From Archilochus colubris (Eukaryota > Chordata > Aves > Apodiformes > Trochilidae): DNA of 64,000 nt. Of the stretch, positions 62,201 through 64,000 are shown piece after piece. The stretch is taken from the NCBI GenBank assembly GCA_023079485.1, contig CM041104.1:6246864-6310863 (forward strand). Reading direction: 5' to 3'. Below the pieces are notes generated by a model that worked only from the letters and a program-made list of their open reading frames with translations, searched no databases and was not told the origin of the DNA. A program made the position numbers and the translations under genes. Numbering within the stretch: position 1 is the stretch's first letter; every line of letters begins with the position of its first letter.

Positions 62201-64000
62201 CAAAAAGTATCTCACTAGTATTTGGATTTCTAGTCTTAAGCTGCAGGAGACATATTTGCAGGACTGTATAATCTCTGCTGGTTCAGACTCTCCTCTCCTT
62301 TCTCACCTCTACTCCTCCACTTGCAGTATCATGACTATCACCAAGCAACTAATGTTAAAACTGGACTTGAAAAACACTTCCTCACAAAAAAACCCCAACA
62401 AACTAAAAAAAAGAGTCAGTCATCTGAATATTTAAACACACAAAGTACTCAAAATTAAGGGAAAAAATAGGTTTGAAAAGCTAATGATAACAGAATAGTC
62501 TCATTCATGGAAAAGCCATGAATCCCTAGCATTCAAGCAGGATGTGCTCAACTCCTCTGGCCATGGAGCAAAAGAAAAAATTGGGTTGCCTTAGGGCAAC
62601 AAAGCTATTTTTAATTTTTTTTTTAAGTTTTCCTTTTACTCCCAAGCCTTCTGGGCATATTTTCTCTCTTTTTCCAAACACACAGGGGCTTTCTCCTTAA
62701 GAATGGAAGCAGATGCTCATACATTCAGATGACTGCAATCCCACATATGACACTCAGGGAGGCGGAGTCCCTAATGAAGATCCCATGGTAAAAAAAAATA
62801 AAATAAAATGGTCTTTTATAACCTTCTGTTTCAAATGCAGGAGAAAACTGTTCAATTGGTGGCTGGACATTACAGAGTGAAGAAAAGCAGCATTGTCCCA
62901 GGGACTCCCTATCTCTCCATCTCATGATGATGAAAGATTTCTCTACAAAAGAGAAAAATCACATGGCTGCTTCTGCAGTTTGCAGAACAGCCTGGATTTT
63001 TTGCTGGGCTTTTCATCATTAAAAATTTAGATCCTCAGCTGGAAAGCAGAGGGAAGTGCAGGAACATCAGTCAAGCTTAATTTTCCTTTTATATAAATCC
63101 AGCTCACTGGTGCTTTGGCTTGATTTGCTCTTCCTTTCACCAGGAGCCAGGCTGATGCCTGGAAGGTGGAGCTGCATGTGCACAACAGAGTTCCTCATTG
63201 TCAGTGCCCAACAGGAAGATTCATGGAAGACAAGGACTAAGCTCCTGGCTTCATGCACTTGCTGTAGAAGATGTTCCCCTGCTGATACCCAGTGGCAAAA
63301 GGTTTTTAGTGTTGTCATGGGAACAGCTGTCATCTCTTGTGAACAGTCTCTCCCCAGTGTGAGGCTGCCTTGCTTGTTTACTGTACAAAGCCTTTTTTAA
63401 GGAGTATTTTGCCTTGGGTTTCCGATAGTCTTCTCTGGCCCAAAAATCAGGCAGTAGAAATCAGAGATTATGAAAATGGATGGTGATAAATCCCTTAGAG
63501 GGAAACAGGCAGGACTCAGTGTATGTCTGCATCATGAGCTAATGTTCATTTGCAAAGAATGATCTGACAGCTTCATTATCTGCTACTTAAAAGGCTCACT
63601 CTTGCTCTCTCTCATGCACACACACTTGCATCTCTCTCCTTCCTTCCCCCAGGAATTTCCCAACAAGATTTGTTTGTACAGTCAATGAGGAAGCCCAAAT
63701 TCTGTACTGATCTGACATAAAACTACTTCTGAGCAGCCTGTTCTCAGACTTCCCCACTGCCCACAGCTACCTGCACTCACATAAGAGACTAATTCTGCAA
63801 ACTTTCCACACAGACATATCTAAACTGGCCAGTTTTCTACAGTTTCTGCCAGAATAGGATGGAATATCATCAAAAGAACCTCTTTCAAGGCTTGCTTTTT
63901 CAAGACACTGAAGCAAGTGGGTAGCCTTCTACCCTGAAAGATTCACAACCAGATTTGTGTCAGGACTAAATATTACCTCATTACCTTGATGCTCACCACT

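Larger units (their letters stand above)
50106..64000. other. Intergenic region downstream of KCNB1
   Basis: I see no exon with a recognisable protein family on either strand. The region holds unique AT-leaning DNA, the poly(T) run, the A-rich blocks near 59.1 kb, GTGGGTGGGTGGGTG near 59.88 kb, a short poly(C) run near 61.16 kb, and the two MIR-like candidates. In human, ZNFX1 follows KCNB1 on the same strand, but neither a CpG-rich promoter nor ZNFX1-like coding sequence is visible here; it may lie beyond the window or the order may differ. Confidence 0.65.

Overview
The window reads as vertebrate chromosomal DNA, most likely from a bird. The longest open frame is plainly the last coding exon of the voltage-gated potassium channel gene KCNB1 (Kv2.1). 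Two 3'-end fragments of CR1 retrotransposons, ending in the typical short octamer tail, point to a sauropsid and fit a bird best. The DNA is otherwise poor in interspersed repeats, CpG-depleted and without operons or bacterial-type genes. I cannot name the species.

Layout. Positions 1-39564 are best read as the 3' part of the long phase-0 intron that separates the two coding exons of KCNB1. The first coding exon (T1 domain and start of the protein) is not in the window and must lie upstream. This intron holds two CR1 fragments, a probable MIR-type ancient SINE, a pentanucleotide microsatellite, a (CAG)n run, a (GT)n run, a G-rich run and some short tandem duplications. I see no convincing exon in it. 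Positions 39565-41586 are the KCNB1 terminal exon: 673 codons covering S1 to S6, the pore, and the long cytoplasmic tail with the clustering motif, ending in DQSI. A strong polypyrimidine tract and AG lie directly before it.

From 41587 to about 50100 lies what is probably a long KCNB1 3' UTR. It contains several AATAAA signals, three Pumilio-type sites, a compact stem-loop near 43.19 kb, a CpG-rich block at about 42.42-42.78 kb followed by an A/purine tract, and a 272-codon open frame on the opposite strand at 49.0-49.8 kb. The exact 3' end is inferred from the distal AATAAA at 50081. From about 50.1 kb to the end I see intergenic DNA with simple repeats and faint SINE-like remnants. In human, ZNFX1 lies beyond KCNB1, but no exon of it is recognisable here.

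No new multi-gene system is visible. The items most worth checking are the CpG-rich block inside the 3' UTR, the unexpectedly long antisense frame, the 3' UTR stem-loop and the apparent ancient SINE copies. All rest on reading by eye without database searches.
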